Part shown: piece after piece, positions 32,376 to 44,535 of the stretch
Numbering within the stretch: the stretch's first letter is position 1
How the letters are laid out: every line of letters starts with the position of its first letter
NCBI GenBank assembly: GCA_009602735.1
Contig: WELA01012345.1
Span: forward strand, 10,559-55,558
Source of the DNA: Mesotaenium endlicherianum
Lineage: Eukaryota; Streptophyta; Zygnematophyceae; Zygnematales; Mesotaeniaceae
Reading direction: 5' to 3'
DNA length: 45,000 nt
Position numbers and translations under genes: made by a program
Notes under the pieces: model-generated
What the model was told of the DNA's origin: nothing
Database searches by the model: none
What the model saw: only the letters and a program-made list of their open reading frames with translations

Positions 32376-33138
32376 GGTCTGGCCCTCCCACCGTGAAAAG
32401 GGCACAGGCCACGACAATGCCAGGAGGCCAGGCCAGAAGAGCCTGGGGCGTGGAGCAGCAGGGGTAATGGCAGTAGTAGAAGCGGACGTTCATGCCATCA
32501 TCTGCACCACACGGCAACATCAGATCCAGAGGGAGGGAGGGAGGGGAGGGGGAGGGATAGGAACAGGCACCACCCAGCAAGCCCTCCCAGGTAGGCAGGC
32601 ATGTGCGTGACCCAACCCTGGCTGCACACGAGCACTCCTATTATACTTCAAGCGCAGAGCATGAGAGAGGAAAAGAGCAAGAAATGGCAGCAGGAAATGG
32701 CAGCAGCAGCCTGTCGGCAAGCCAGGCAGGAAGGCAGGCAGGTAGGCAAACAAGAAAGAACCTGTAGCAGAGCTTGCCGCCCGGCCCCCGGGGTGGGGTG
32801 AGGGGGGGCGAAATGGCGCGGACCAGCAGGCGATGGTGAGCAGGGCACGGTTGCCTGCCAAACCATCCACCGACCCCAAAAATCGCAAATCGCGAGTCCC
32901 AAATCCCAACCCGGCTACACCAGCAGTCACTACGGCAGGCAGAAAAAATGCAAAGATGAGCCCTTCCTTGCCGGCGCGGCCCCGCTGAGAGGGGGTCCAA
33001 ATTGGGCGTGTGCTGAAGTCAGCTACTTCTTCTTCTCGGTGCACCAGAGATGCATGGCCCTGCCGACACGGCGTCCATGGGTGGCTGGCTGTCGCTAGCA
33101 ATGACAGGAGGGAGGAGGGGAGCATTCAATTCTGCCCC

Positions 33139-33168
33139 TGTGAGTGTGTGTGTGTGTGTGTGCGTGTG
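33139..33168. repeat. (GT)n microsatellite
   Basis: GTGTGTGTGTGTGTGTGCGTGTG lies within the GC-rich intergenic DNA. Confidence 0.8.
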
Positions 33169-33629
33169 TATGCATGTGTGAGTGGGTGTCATACGCCTCT
33201 CGACCATAAACAACTCACATCACATCACCCACATGCTGTTTGTTGCTTCTGCTTGCAGTGCCACCAAAGAAAGTGAGCCTCGAGAGGGGAGGGGGGGAGG
33301 GAGTGAGCCAGTGTAGGTGTGTGTGGGTGTGCGTGCATGTGGCAGCGCTGCAGCTCTCACATTTGGGGGGCGGGAAGAAGGGCCGCAGCGGTTGCAGTAG
33401 GCCCTCCCTTCCTCCCTCCACCTGCAGCCATCCTCCTCACCCGCCACCCCCACCCCACGCTCTCCCTCTCCACTCCTACACAATCTGCTGCAGGAGGGAT
33501 GCGAGTTGCCTATCCCGATGCCAAGTGTCACCATCGCCGCACAGTCCTCCTCAGAGGCAAAGGGGAGAAAGCACAGGAGCGCAGGGCCTGCCCGCGGCTG
33601 CCCCTCCCCTAACGCGGCGTGGCCCCACC

Positions 33630-36600
33630 TCAGGAGACAGCCCCTGCAGCATCTCCTGCCACCTCCTCCACCTCTCCCTCCTGGCTCTCCGACTGGCCGA
33701 GCAGCAGCCGCAGCCGGGCCAGCAGCTCCTGCAGGTCTTTGGAGCGGGTGTGGACAGATGTCGCCCTCTCGCACAGCTCCAGGGCCGCCCTACGGCACCC
33801 CACCACATGGGACAGATGCTCAATAGCCACCCGCCACTGGGCAGCTGTTCCTGGCACCCCCCCTCCTGCAGCAGTAGCTGCCTCCTGCTGCTCTCCTGGT
33901 ATCGCCTGCAACAGCGCCGCCACCAGAAGGCTGCCCGCCCACAGGAGGGACGAGCCCAATCTCTTCTTGGGCGCCGCCACCTCCTCCATTTGCACATGCA
34001 TAGCGCCCCGCAGCACCTCGCGGGCAGCCGTGACGTCGCCAGCCAGCACAACCCCCAGGACCACCTCCACCAGGTGCACCCTCGGCCCTGCCCCCGCACG
34101 CTCTCCTGTGCCGCCACGCGGCCCTCTCTCGTCATGCAGCGCGCCGTGCCACCAGAGATCGACCAACGAATAGTCGACAGGTGCCGGCTCCAGAACCGAC
34201 TGTAGCAGCTGCCGCAAGCCGGCATCGGAGACGGCCGCTGCCGGGTGGCTCAGGGGCTGCAGGGGCGGCAGCAGCGCTGCAAACTGACCTCGTGTTGCGC
34301 ACGCGTCCACCACTCCCACCAGGGCCTCCAGAGACTCCCACTGCCCCGCGGGGAATCGCCGCGCGTGAAAAGAGGAGAGCTCAAGAAGCACGGCGGCGAC
34401 GAGAGCGCGCTCGCCGCCGCGCAGAGCTGCCGCCAGGGCGCGCTCCAGGTACTTGCCAGCCTTCTCCTCCTGTGCCCTCCTCCTTTTGACGCTGGCGCCG
34501 GCTCCATTCGCGTCGACATCTGCGCCCGCGCTGGGCGTGAGCGCCGCATAAGCAGCCCTGTTCAGAAGCGCCCACACCACCTCGCCCTCTTCTGCTGCTG
34601 CTCCTGCTGCTGCGGCTTGGCGTGCAGAGGGGGCATTTCCCTCCCCTCCTGTTTTTCTGGCCGCGGCTACCAGATGAGCAGAGGAGGGGTGGGCGTTGCC
34701 CGGCGCGGCAAGGGCGTCAGCAAGGATACACCTGGCGCGCTCTGGGCCCCGCCAGAGCAGCGTCTGGGCGGCACGCGCGTGCCAGAACTCCTGTCCCCAG
34801 GCGCCACTGCTGGGCGGGCTCGAGGCGGCCTGCTGCCACATGTCGAGCGCTGCTTCCTTCCCGGCATGCTGCTGCTGCAACGCCGCCACAGTACGCAGCA
34901 GCCGCACATCTGCCGGATGCTGCCACCTCAACGCCCGGCCCTTCTTCAGCGCGGCTGGCAAGCCCTCCGCCGCGGCCATCACCGGGAGCATCAGCGCACT
35001 CACGCTCCTGAGAGCCCTGGCCGCCCCCTCCTCGCCGGGACCACCTGCCAGGTGTTGCCTGCGGAGGAACGCCACAGCAGCCCGCAGGACTCGGAGCACG
35101 CGCGCGTCACCGTCAGCATGGGCGATGGCATCGGCGGTCTTAACAACGGCGCTTGCGTCTGGCCCCCCATTGCCGGAAGTAAGAGTGAGATGCGTGGGCA
35201 TGGCCTGCGCGTAGCCCAGGCGCGACGGCAGAGGGCAGGGCAGGCAGGCACGCGCGCTCACGTGCGCCGCTGCCAGCCACAGCAGCGCCGCGTCCTCTGG
35301 CGCCAATAGCTGCAGCGCCCTCCGCACCACCTGGACCCTACTGCTGCTGCTGCTGCTGCTGGTGGTGGTGGTGGTGGTGGTGGTGGTGGTGCTGATGTGC
35401 ACAGCTGCTGCTGCTCCGTTCTGACCTACGGCGGGGGAGGAGGAGGGCGCAACGGAGAGCACGAGCTCCTCCACGGCGTGCTCTGCGAGCGCCACCTGGC
35501 CAGCTTCACACAGCACATGCAGCTTGCGCAGCATCAGGTCCAGCACCTGCCCGCTCCTCCTCCGCACCTGCGGGTCATTGCCATCGCGATCTGCAGCGGT
35601 GGCAGCAGCAGCAGTAACGGAAGCAGTAGCAGGAGGAGGGGGGAGGGGAGGAGGGGGGGAAGGCGCTGATGTCGCAGCCGCCAGAGCCTCCTCGATGGCA
35701 TCCACACACGACTGCCAGGTGGCGGCTGCGTTGATGACCAGCAGCCGCAGGTCGTAAGACGCCGGACAATGCTTCACCTGCGCACCTCCCCCCCCCAAAC
35801 AACCCAACCCACACACACACACACGCACACACACGTGCACACGCGCATGCACGTAGGAGCTAAGACGCGCCGCATCACCAAACGGCATGCTCAAGAGGGA
35901 GACACGTCATGGATGGAATAGCCCTGAGGTGGTGGTGACGACGGCGGCACATGCATGTCTGGCAAAGAAGGGGAGAGAGAGATAGAGGGCGAGCAGAAAG
36001 GAGAAAGCGAGCGAGTGAGCGAGTGAGTGGACAAACGGCAGCTGCTAGGAGGGAGGTGCAGTCGTGGGCGGCGGCTGCGTGCAGGCGCAGGTGCAGCAAC
36101 CACAGGAGCTCGGCCAACGGGTGCTTCTCGATGGCTCTGGCCAGCACGCACAGCACCTGCGCACCCCCACGCGCGCACGCACACGCACACGCACACGGCA
36201 TCCCACGCCATGCCAGCTGCTGAGAATGTGCCACATGGCCAGCAGCGCGCAACTCTTCCATTCTTGCTGCTGTCGCCAATGATGCTCCTGCGGCTGCAGC
36301 TAGGCAAGCCCTGAGTGCAAGAGCACCCAGATCATCTCACGCAGGTAGGGACGGAGAGGGGGCAGAGGGAAAGGCAGAGACACGCACAGAGAGAGAGAGG
36401 GGTAAGTGTGTACATTGTCGCGGAGGGCGGGCGGCAGCGCGTGGAAGGGATGCCCCTCGGCCGCACCCATGGCCCGGTGCAGCCAGCTCTCCACGCCCTC
36501 CTCCTGCTGCTCACCAAGCTCAGTTGCCAGGTCAGCAGCACGCATGGGTTGAGCGTCGAGAGAGGCCAGAATGCGAGAGAGGCAGCCGGCCCTCTCCTCC

Positions 36601-37978
36601 TGTGCCGCACCGCCTTCGGGTGCGGGAGTGAGCATGACCAGAAGATGGGAGGGAGCGTAACAAGGCCCCCTTGCCCTACGAAGAAGAGGATGAAAAGCAG
36701 GCGGAGATGCACGCCGCGTGCAGGGGGAGTTGCTGCGCATGGAAAGGGTAGGCTTGTCCATTCATGCACCCGCTGGCTGATGCAACTTGCTGCAGCTCAG
36801 GCTTCGAAGGGAAATGGTCAAAGCTGACTACCTTTGCAGAGCCAACGGACACTGCAATTTGTGTTTTTCGACTTCAAAATTTCTGCAAGCCTGACTCTCA
36901 TTCACTTCAGCCTACAGCTTAAAAAGTTGGTTCGAGGCCTCGCTAACAACGGCCAGCCTCGGCCCGGCTCTGCAGCTGCAGGCCTCTCCAGATACACACG
37001 CACATAGGTGTGAAGGGAGAGAGAGAGAGAGAGAGGAAGGGAGAAGGAGCAAGAGAGGCAGGGAGGAAGGGCAAGAGAGGGGCGGAGAGAGAGAGAGAGA
37101 GAGGGGGGGGGAGAGAGAGAGAGAGAGAGTACCTGCGCATGAGGTGTGCGGAGCTGCTGGCGGAAGTAGCGCAGCGCGGGCGTGGCGCTATGCTGCCCCT
37201 CGCCCGCCCCCAGCACAGGCACGCCGGGCGGCAGCATCCGGCAGCTCGCCGTCCGCAGCGCGTGCCACCTAGCAGGCGGCGCCCTCGCCCTCTTGGAATC
37301 GCCCCAAAGGCGGTAGAGGGGCACGGCGTCCCAGGGCTCCTCTGCCGCGCTCCCGGCCAGAGCCGCCTCTGGGGGGCTGTTGCCTGACGAGCTTGCGGTC
37401 TGCAGCCGAGTCGACATCAGCTGCTGCTGCTGCTGCTGCTGCTGCTGTCCCTCAAGTGTGTCGGCAGGCGGCACCGCCACCACAGAAGCGGCAGCACCAG
37501 AAGTATCCTCCAGGAGAGAGTCTTCCTCCTGTGCTACTACTACTGCCAGCGCGCGTTCAGCAGCAGCAGAAGCAGAAGCAGCAGCAGCGCGCTTCTCCTC
37601 TGCGGGGTCGGGCCTTCTGTACACATTGTTGAACTTCGCTGCTGATGCTGCTTCCGTCATTGAGGGGGGGGCGTCGGCAGCGCCAGAGCTGGCCGGCTGC
37701 TGCTGTCGAGACTGGAGGCGGGGCAGCTTGTAAATGGCGACGTGCTGGGCCTGACAGGTGGCGTCGTTGCAGCGCCCCCGCAGCTCAAAGGAGCACACGG
37801 GCCTGTGCGGGTCCAGCGCATGCTTCCATGTCGCCGATGCCATGGAATAGCGCCACCAGGCAACAAACTGGGGCAAGAGCCGGAACTGGCGGAAACGAGA
37901 GAGGGGACTCTGATAGCGCCCCTCTGGCTGCTGCTGCTGCTGCCGCTGCCGCTTCTGGGCAAAGGAAGAGGAGAGGGA

Positions 37979-38014
<36 letters not shown>

Positions 38015-41000
38015 TCTCGACGCCACCAACACCTCCTCCTCCTCCGTCTCTTCCTCCTGCTTCTGCTGCTGCATCAGCGGGATGAGGGAGAAGAGCGCCA
38101 GAGGAAGCAGAGGAGGGCCAGACGGCAGCGCTGATCCGAGGGCTGCCCCACCGACCGGGCCTCGGCTGCCGTGAGAAGTTGACTGGACGGATTGTCCCTT
38201 GCCACCTGTCCCTGTTTCCGTCTGCGCGTGCGCCTGCGCCTGTGGTGTTTCTGTGGGTGGAGCGAGAGAAGCCGCCACGCGCGCCGTCTGCTGCCGCGGC
38301 TCTCCCTCCACGCCTGCCCCTGCTCCTCCTGCTGGGAGCGCATCCACGGATGCGCGTGTTACTGGGCGGGCCTCAGCGGCACCACCACCTGCCGGAGGTG
38401 CTGCCGAGGGCGCGCCACCTGGCAATTCTTGCCCGACGAGCAAGCGCCTCCTCTTCCTGTGATGCGATTCCGTCGCTGTCATTGCCGCCGCCGCCGCCGC
38501 CGCCGCCGCCGCTGCTGCGTCAGCATCCCTGATGTCCATCGCCACAGGCCCACCAGGATGGTCCTCCTGCCCCTTTTCCCGTGGCTGGTCCTGCCTCTTT
38601 CCCTGCGGTTGGTCCTCCACAGTTGGAGCAGTAGCAGCAGCAGCAGCAGCAGCACCCATCGGAGCTGGCGCAGCAGCAGCCGCAGCAGCAGCTTGGGGAG
38701 CGAGCCCTTCCCCCTCAGGCCGGCCGTGACGATCCACAATCCAGCAGTCATCGCCGCTGCTGCTGCCGCCGCTTGGGGGGGGATACGGGAGGGCGGGGCT
38801 TGCTGCCGCGACGACAGCGGGAACAGCGGGCTTCTCGGGCGTGCCAACGAGGAGCGGTGTATCGGCGGGGGTGCCAGGTGGCGGCTTGCCGGGGCTGGCG
38901 GCCAGCTTGCCGCGAAGGTCGCGCAGCAGGCGCTCGCGGATGTCCAGCCGCTTGCGGTCCAGATCCACCTCCCACTCCCTCTCCTTTCTTTCCCTCCCCA
39001 CCTTCTCGGCACAGTTGCCCGCTGCTGCTGCGCTTCCCACTGCCTCCCTCTCCCTCTCCGTCTCCATTCTGTCCCTCGTTGCCCTCTGAGCACTGCTGCC
39101 GGCTGCTGATGCCGCTGCAGCTGCGGCTGGTGCTCCGCCTGCAGAAACTGCTGCTTGTCGCCTTCCCGCTGCCTCCTCCTGCAGCTCCCGTGGCTGCTGG
39201 GCCGGAGAGGGTTTAAGTGAGGCCGACGCTGCTCCCTCTGGTGGTGGTGGTGGTGCTGCTGACACTGCTGCTGGTGGCGGTGGAGCACGACTGCCTGCTG
39301 CTGCTGCTGCTGCCACCACAGCAGCTGGCGCCTTGCCAGAAGCAAGCGCGGGAGCCGGAGAAAAGGCACCAGGCACGCTTCCCTTCTCTCCTCCTCCTCC
39401 CTGTCGTACTGCACCCACATCCTCCTGCCGCGCCTTTGAGAGGAGGGCATCCTCTCTCCTGGCTTGCCTCTCCGTGCCTCCAAAGAGCTTCAGCTGCTCC
39501 TGCTGCTGCTGCTTCTGCTGCTGAACGTTGGAGGCCGAGGGCGCAGTCTTTGACATTGGCAGAGGGGGAGCAGCAGCCGCTACCGCCGCCGCCACAGCAG
39601 CCGCGGCATGTGAATTGCTGGGCACCTCCTCTTCTTCCTCCCCATGGCTCCCGCCAGCCGGAGGAGAGAGAGGAGAACTGCGCCGCCGCCGCCGCCTCCA
39701 TTTCTGCTGCTGCTGCTGCTCCAGAGTCGTTGTGGGCTGTGGCGCCTGCTCCTGCTCCTGCTCCTGCTGCTGCTGGTTCTGCTGCTGCTGCTGCACTGCT
39801 GCAACCGCTGATGCTGATTGGGGCGCGCTCTGGCTGCTGTACTCAGGGGCCACTGGTTTCCGCCGCGTCCCCACCTTTGCTCCCGCACCAGAGGGAGCAG
39901 CAACAGCAGCAGCAGCAGCCCGCTTGCTGGCCTCCTCCTCCCCCTCCTCGTCCACTGGCGGCGGCGCATTCTCTGAGCCCTTCCCCTCGGCTGCTGCTGC
40001 TGCTGCCGCCGCAGCAATGTAGGCCTCCAGATTATCCTGCTGCTGCTGCTGCTGCTGCTGCACTCCCTCTTGCGGGGGGGCACCTGCTGCTCCTGCTCCT
40101 GCTCCTCTGGCGTGGTGAGGGGGGCGCACCACGCGCAACTGTGCGGCCGCAGGAATGGGCCTTTCAGGGGTGGGGTTGGCGGCGGTGGCAAGGGGTGGTG
40201 CCCCTCCTTCGGGACCGGAAGACGGTGCAGGCACCGGCAACCCCACTCCCAGCTGCGACAACGCAGTAAGCCCTGCTGCGCCTGCTCCTCCTGCTGCTGC
40301 TGCTGCTTGCTCTCTCTTGCGGGAGGAGGAGCGCGAGGGGGAGGGAGCCACCACCACCTCCTCCTCCTCCTGGACGGCTGGATGACTCTTCCTCTGCTTC
40401 TTGCTGTGAAGGGCCCGCCCCCCCACATGATCGCCTGCAACAGCCTCGGCCTGGGCCACTGCCATCTGCACCTTTCTCTTCACACCTCCTGCCTCTGCCT
40501 CTGCCTCCGCCTCCACACCCGCATTTACACCTGCAGCAACTACCGTAGAGGGTTCCTTGGGGAGGCCCATAACCAGCTGCCGCTGCCTCCTCCTGCCCGC
40601 AAAAGCAGCAGCAGCAGCAGTAGGACGAGCAGGGGGAGGAGGAGAACCTCCTGCCTCAGGAGCAGGTCCATAGCCTGACACATATGCTGTGCTGCCATCC
40701 TCCTCCTGCTGCGCATCAGCGTATCCATTGTCGTTGTGTGCGTGTGACACCGGAGGAGGCAGAGGAGGAGGCAGAGGAGGAGGCAGAGGAGGAGGAGGAG
40801 GAAAAGGAGCTGCATCCACACGCATCCGGGCAGCACTTTTTGGCCATGTCGGTTGCTGCGAGCTGCTTGCTGGTGCAGCAGCAGGAGCAGGAGCAGGAGC
40901 AGGAACAGGAGGAGCTGGAGCAGACTTGGGTGCCAGATCTGGAGCGGGAGCAAGAGCAGGAACATGAGGTGGGGGAGGAGGTGAAACGTGCGCCTGTGTG

Positions 41001-42833
41001 GGAGCAGCCGCCACGGCAGCAGCAGCCCGGCGGGAACTGGCATAGAAGGGTGCAAGCGTCACATGCGCTAGCGTTGCTGCTGCTGCTGCTGCTGCTCCTA
41101 CTGCTGGTGCCGTGACACCTACAGGTGCAGGCGCAGGAGGTCCCGTCAGTGCCAGTCCTGGCGCCGAAGGTGGTGCACACCCACCCGGCCCTCCCCTGCC
41201 AATGCCCCCTTCCCTAACATAAAGGTAATTCTGCTGCTGCGGCTGCGGCTGCGGCTGCTGTTGGAGGGGAGCACGAAGCAGCAAGGGCGAGGGAAGCCCG
41301 CCGCCCACGCTGCCGCCCACGCTGCTCGGTGGGAATGAGTAGGGGCCGGCAGCAGAGGACGCCGCCATGTGAAGGCCGGCGGACAGCTGCGCCTCGGCTG
41401 CCCGCAAGTGCGCGCCCAGCAAATCGCGGCGGCGTGCCAGCGAGGCGCAGCGCAGCGAGGCGGCCGTGAGCGCGTCAGTGGCGTCGCGGAGGGCCCGCCG
41501 AGCGGCGCGCTCACGCGCCTCGGCTGCGTGCCGCGCCTGCTGCGCCGCGTCCATGGCCGCCTCCAGCGCCTCCTCCTCCTTGCGCAACAGCTGCACCTCT
41601 TCGCTGCCTCCCCACCATGCGCCAACTGTCGTCGCCGTCGCCACCAACTGCCGCGCTTCCTCTATGGCTTCTGCTTCAGTCTGATGGTGGTGGTGGTGTT
41701 GCTGATAATGATGCTGCTGATGCTGCTGATGCTGCTGGTGCTGCTGGTGCTGCTGCTGGTACTGCTGCTGTTGGTGGCTGCTGCTGTCGTTGGCGGCGCT
41801 GGGCTGAGCCTCCGCGTCAGTGGCAGTGAGCAGAGCGACCAGCTGCTGCTGCTGCTGCTGCTGCAAGGGCGGCCACAGCTGCAGCTGCTGTCTGGCCTCT
41901 GGTCCGAAATGACGCCCTTCTTTCTCCTCCAGCTGCTGCTCCTCGCCCACCTGCGGTATCGCCACTGCCGATTGCTGCCAATGCAATGGCGCACCGGCTG
42001 CCGTTGCATGGCCGCCGAGATCAGCGGTGGCGGTGCCAGCAGCAGCAGCAGCAGCAGCAGCAGTAGCGGCAGCAGCGTCCTCCTTGTCCTTCTCCACTTG
42101 ATGCTGCTGCTGCAGGAGGTGAAGCCTGTCATCAGGCAGCCGCCCATATGCATCCACATCCTGAGGCCGGTGGTTGCTTACGCCACCTGGCAGAGGCGTG
42201 TCCGTCGAAAGGCGTGACCAGTCATGCGCCAGCTGGCAATCGTCTGCTGCAGCGAGCCCGCGCATCCAGCCTGACACAGACGGAGTGCTCTCCACAATCA
42301 TTTCCCCGGGCTGCTGCTGCTGCCGCTGCTGGTGATGGTGGTGGGGCTGCTGCTGGTGCTGCCAGTGCGGCTGCTGTTGCTCTGCCGCACAGCCAGCTAG
42401 CGTAGCAGGGCCAGCCATTGCCGCTGCTGTCAGAGCACGCAGGGCATCAACGGCGCCAGCTGGCAAGAACTCTGCCTCGTCCTGTGGGGCAGTGGAGCCG
42501 CTCAATTGCGATGCTGGCAGCAGCTGCCCCTCCTCCACTTGCTGCTGCTCCTCCTCCTCCTCCTCCTCTATATCATCATCATCATCGTCTGGTAGGCCCG
42601 GCTTGTGGCGTTTCTTCTGTGGTGCCACCACCTCTCCCTCTTCCACCTCCTCCTCCTCCTCCTCTGCCCGTTGCAGCTGCTGCTGCCGCTGCGGGTTGCC
42701 ACCTGTCTGCTTGATGTTGCCGTCGTCATCATCAGCACCATGCAGCGTTGTCATCATTGCGTCGTGCTCTCCCCCCTCCTCTTCCTCCTGGACCAATCCC
42801 ATTCCACCCCAGCCCCACATGCTCGTATTCTTT

Positions 42834-42866
<33 letters not shown>

Positions 42867-43059
42867 GGTGGAAGCAGCATGATGGAGTCAGCCATCTAAG
42901 CCTGAGGCTGAGGCTGAGCTGGAGCGCATGCATGCTTACCTGGCGGTAGAAACTTCTGGGGTCCTCCTCCCTCTCCCCCTCCTGCTCCTGCTCCTCCTCG
43001 TCACCGCTGCCAGTGCTAGGGCCAGAGCTCACGCCGGAACCTCCGCGACCACCAACAAC

Positions 43060-43102
<43 letters not shown>

Positions 43103-43456
43103 TGAGCATTGGAACGCCAGATGCTCCTCTCACGCAGCGGGGCTGGGCCTCCCCTCCTCTCCCCGCTGCTGCTACTGCTGCTGCTCTTGTTGGCCATGAC
43201 CAGCACCGCGTGAGGGTGAGGCAAAGCGGGACTGGGCTCCAGAGCAGCAGCAGCAGCAGCCGCAGCAGCAGCCAAGGGGACTGCCACCTGGCTCGTCGGG
43301 ATTGGCTCTCGCGCACCGGGGCCACTGAGTGCGGAGCTGCCATGGCCGCCTCCCGACGGCGCACGCAATTCTCTCCTAGCTGCTGATGTGGATGCCGATG
43401 GGAGGGCAGCAGCGGTGCCGCCATTGCCTCGCCCGGCAGCGCCAACTCCAGCCCCA

Positions 43457-43491
<35 letters not shown>

Positions 43492-44535
43492 GGCCGCCTT
43501 GGGACATTTGAGGCCCGCCTGGCCCTGTTGGGGCCCAGCAGCACTCGCTACGTGGCGCTGCTGCTGTTGCAACTGCGACTCCTTCTGCGTGATCATCTGC
43601 CTCAGGGATGCCAGCTGCTGCTGCTTAGGGCCGTTGCCGCCGCCGCTGCCTGCCGCAGCAGCTGCAACACCAGCACCAGCACCAGCAGCGGCCCCCGAGG
43701 GGGTGGCACCCCTGCTGGAGGCGGCCGCTGCAGTTGCACGCGCCTTCCCGCTGGTACTGTAGCTGGCATTATTGCTGTGGTTGCTCACCAGCTGCTGCTG
43801 CTGCTGCTTCTTGGAGCTCTCGAGGGCGGCAATCTGCAAGCGCATGCGCTCGATCTCCGACTGCAGCACCTGTGGCGTGCCGCCGCCGCCCTCCTTCTTC
43901 TTGCGGCTGCTGCCAGCTGCAGCTGCAGCTGCAACCCGGGCAGGGGCAGAGCCCCCGCGCCTGGCGTGCGGCTCCGGCAGGGGTGCGCTGCGCTCCTCGT
44001 CTGTCTCCTCCTCCTCATCGAACCGGATCACGAACTGCTGCTGCTGCTGGACCGCTCTGCTCCCGGGCGGCAGCTTGGCCTGCAGCGGGATGCGCAGGCT
44101 GGCCAGGAAGTGCTCCGCCTGCTGTCTCACCTCTGCAACCGGAGGAGCAGCAGCAGGAGCCGTCGACGCTGCAGATGCGAGTATCTGCTGAGTGGAGGGA
44201 CGATTGCCGACGTTGACGTGCGTGCTGCTGTGAGGAGGAGCGCGCCCGCCATTTCCTTTGAGGGCAGGGAGGGGGGGGGTGGGCGTGGTGGACCTAGAGC
44301 CTGGCCGGGAGCCACCCCCTCCTCCTCCTCCTCCAGCTGCACCTCCCCGAGAGAGCACCTGCCTGGGTGCTAACGTCTGCAGGGCCTGTGCTGGTGCAGG
44401 TGCAGCGCTGCTCCCACGGCTCTTGCCAAACACAGGCGCGGGTGTGCTCATCAAGGATGGCGCCTGAGACGCCCACTGCCACGCCTGACCTGTCGGTGCT
44501 TCCCTGATGGCTGTGATGCTCACAGCTGGCGCCAT
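33630..44535 (-). CDS. ZFC3H1/Red1-like C3H1 zinc-finger scaffold of nuclear RNA surveillance, about 3,250 residues
   Basis: Exons, minus strand: 42940-44535, 37133 to 42895 (or to 42787), 36414-36599, 36037-36156, 33630-35777; all phase 0. Residues 168-181 read FVIRFDEEEETDEE, matching the FxIxF-plus-acidic motif of plant and animal ZFC3H1. Short helices follow (SEIERMRLQIAALESS; LASLRQMITQKESQLQ). Exon 2 encodes a coiled coil (about 41370-41615: RKEEEALEAAMDAAQQA and LRCASLARRRDLLGAHLRA), then the signature region SRFRQFRLLPQF, with C-x7-C-x4-C-x3-H in CSFELRGRCNDATCQAQH (about 37740-37800). Exons 3-5 encode HAT/TPR-like helices. In fission yeast and mammals this family links poly(A) RNA to MTR4 and the exosome; that role here is inferred. 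Between domains the protein is poly-Gln, poly-Ala, Pro and acidic repeats. A consensus acceptor just before ATG 44535 suggests a 5'-UTR intron. Exons 3 and 4 are less certain; a further small exon may exist between them. Confidence 0.8.
35340..35391. repeat. In-frame (CTG)n-(GTG)n in exon 5 of the ZFC3H1-like gene
   Basis: On the coding strand this gives a run of Thr followed by a run of Ser, read from CAC and CAG triplets in a shifted frame. The run is uninterrupted at the DNA level. Confidence 0.8.
37016..37132. repeat. (GA)n purine tract at the start of the exon 2/3 intron
   Basis: GAGAGAGAGAG blocks with GGAAGG interruptions fill the intron directly after the donor; on the transcript strand this is a long CT tract starting GTACTCTCTCTC. 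The open frame continues through it as Leu-Ser repeats, so the exon end was set by the donor and the change of composition. Confidence 0.75.
38484..38519. repeat. In-frame (GCC)n coding for poly-Ala
   Basis: Nine or more GCC/CCG triplets are followed by GCTGCTGC. The coding strand reads a poly-Ala run of about 12 residues. Confidence 0.8.
43061..43100. repeat. In-frame (CTG)n coding for poly-Gln
   Basis: About 13 uninterrupted CTG triplets on the plus strand give a run of 13 Gln on the coding strand, the longest pure poly-Gln in the protein. Confidence 0.9.

Larger units (their letters stand above)
30232..33629. other. Convergent intergenic region between MAF1 and the ZFC3H1-like gene
   Basis: The first 1.3 kb is AT-rich and gene-free, with a TGTAA at about 30448. 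From about 31750 it turns GC-rich and low-complexity: CCCTGCCCC repeats (31780-31815), GACA/GGCA repeats (32329-32375), GT repeats (33139-33168) and many G-runs. Open frames are Pro/Ala/Arg-rich on several overlapping frames with no family resemblance. Confidence 0.5.

Noticed and set aside
33240-34205. 321-codon plus-strand frame, and similar long plus-strand frames up to 44373
   Set aside because: They are antisense to the ZFC3H1-like exons. GC-rich triplet repeats leave all frames open, and only the minus strand carries conserved motifs and in-phase splice sites.
37019-37130. Continuation of the ZFC3H1-like frame as Leu-Ser repeats
   Set aside because: This is a CT microsatellite directly after a GT donor, read as coding only because CTCTCT lacks stops.
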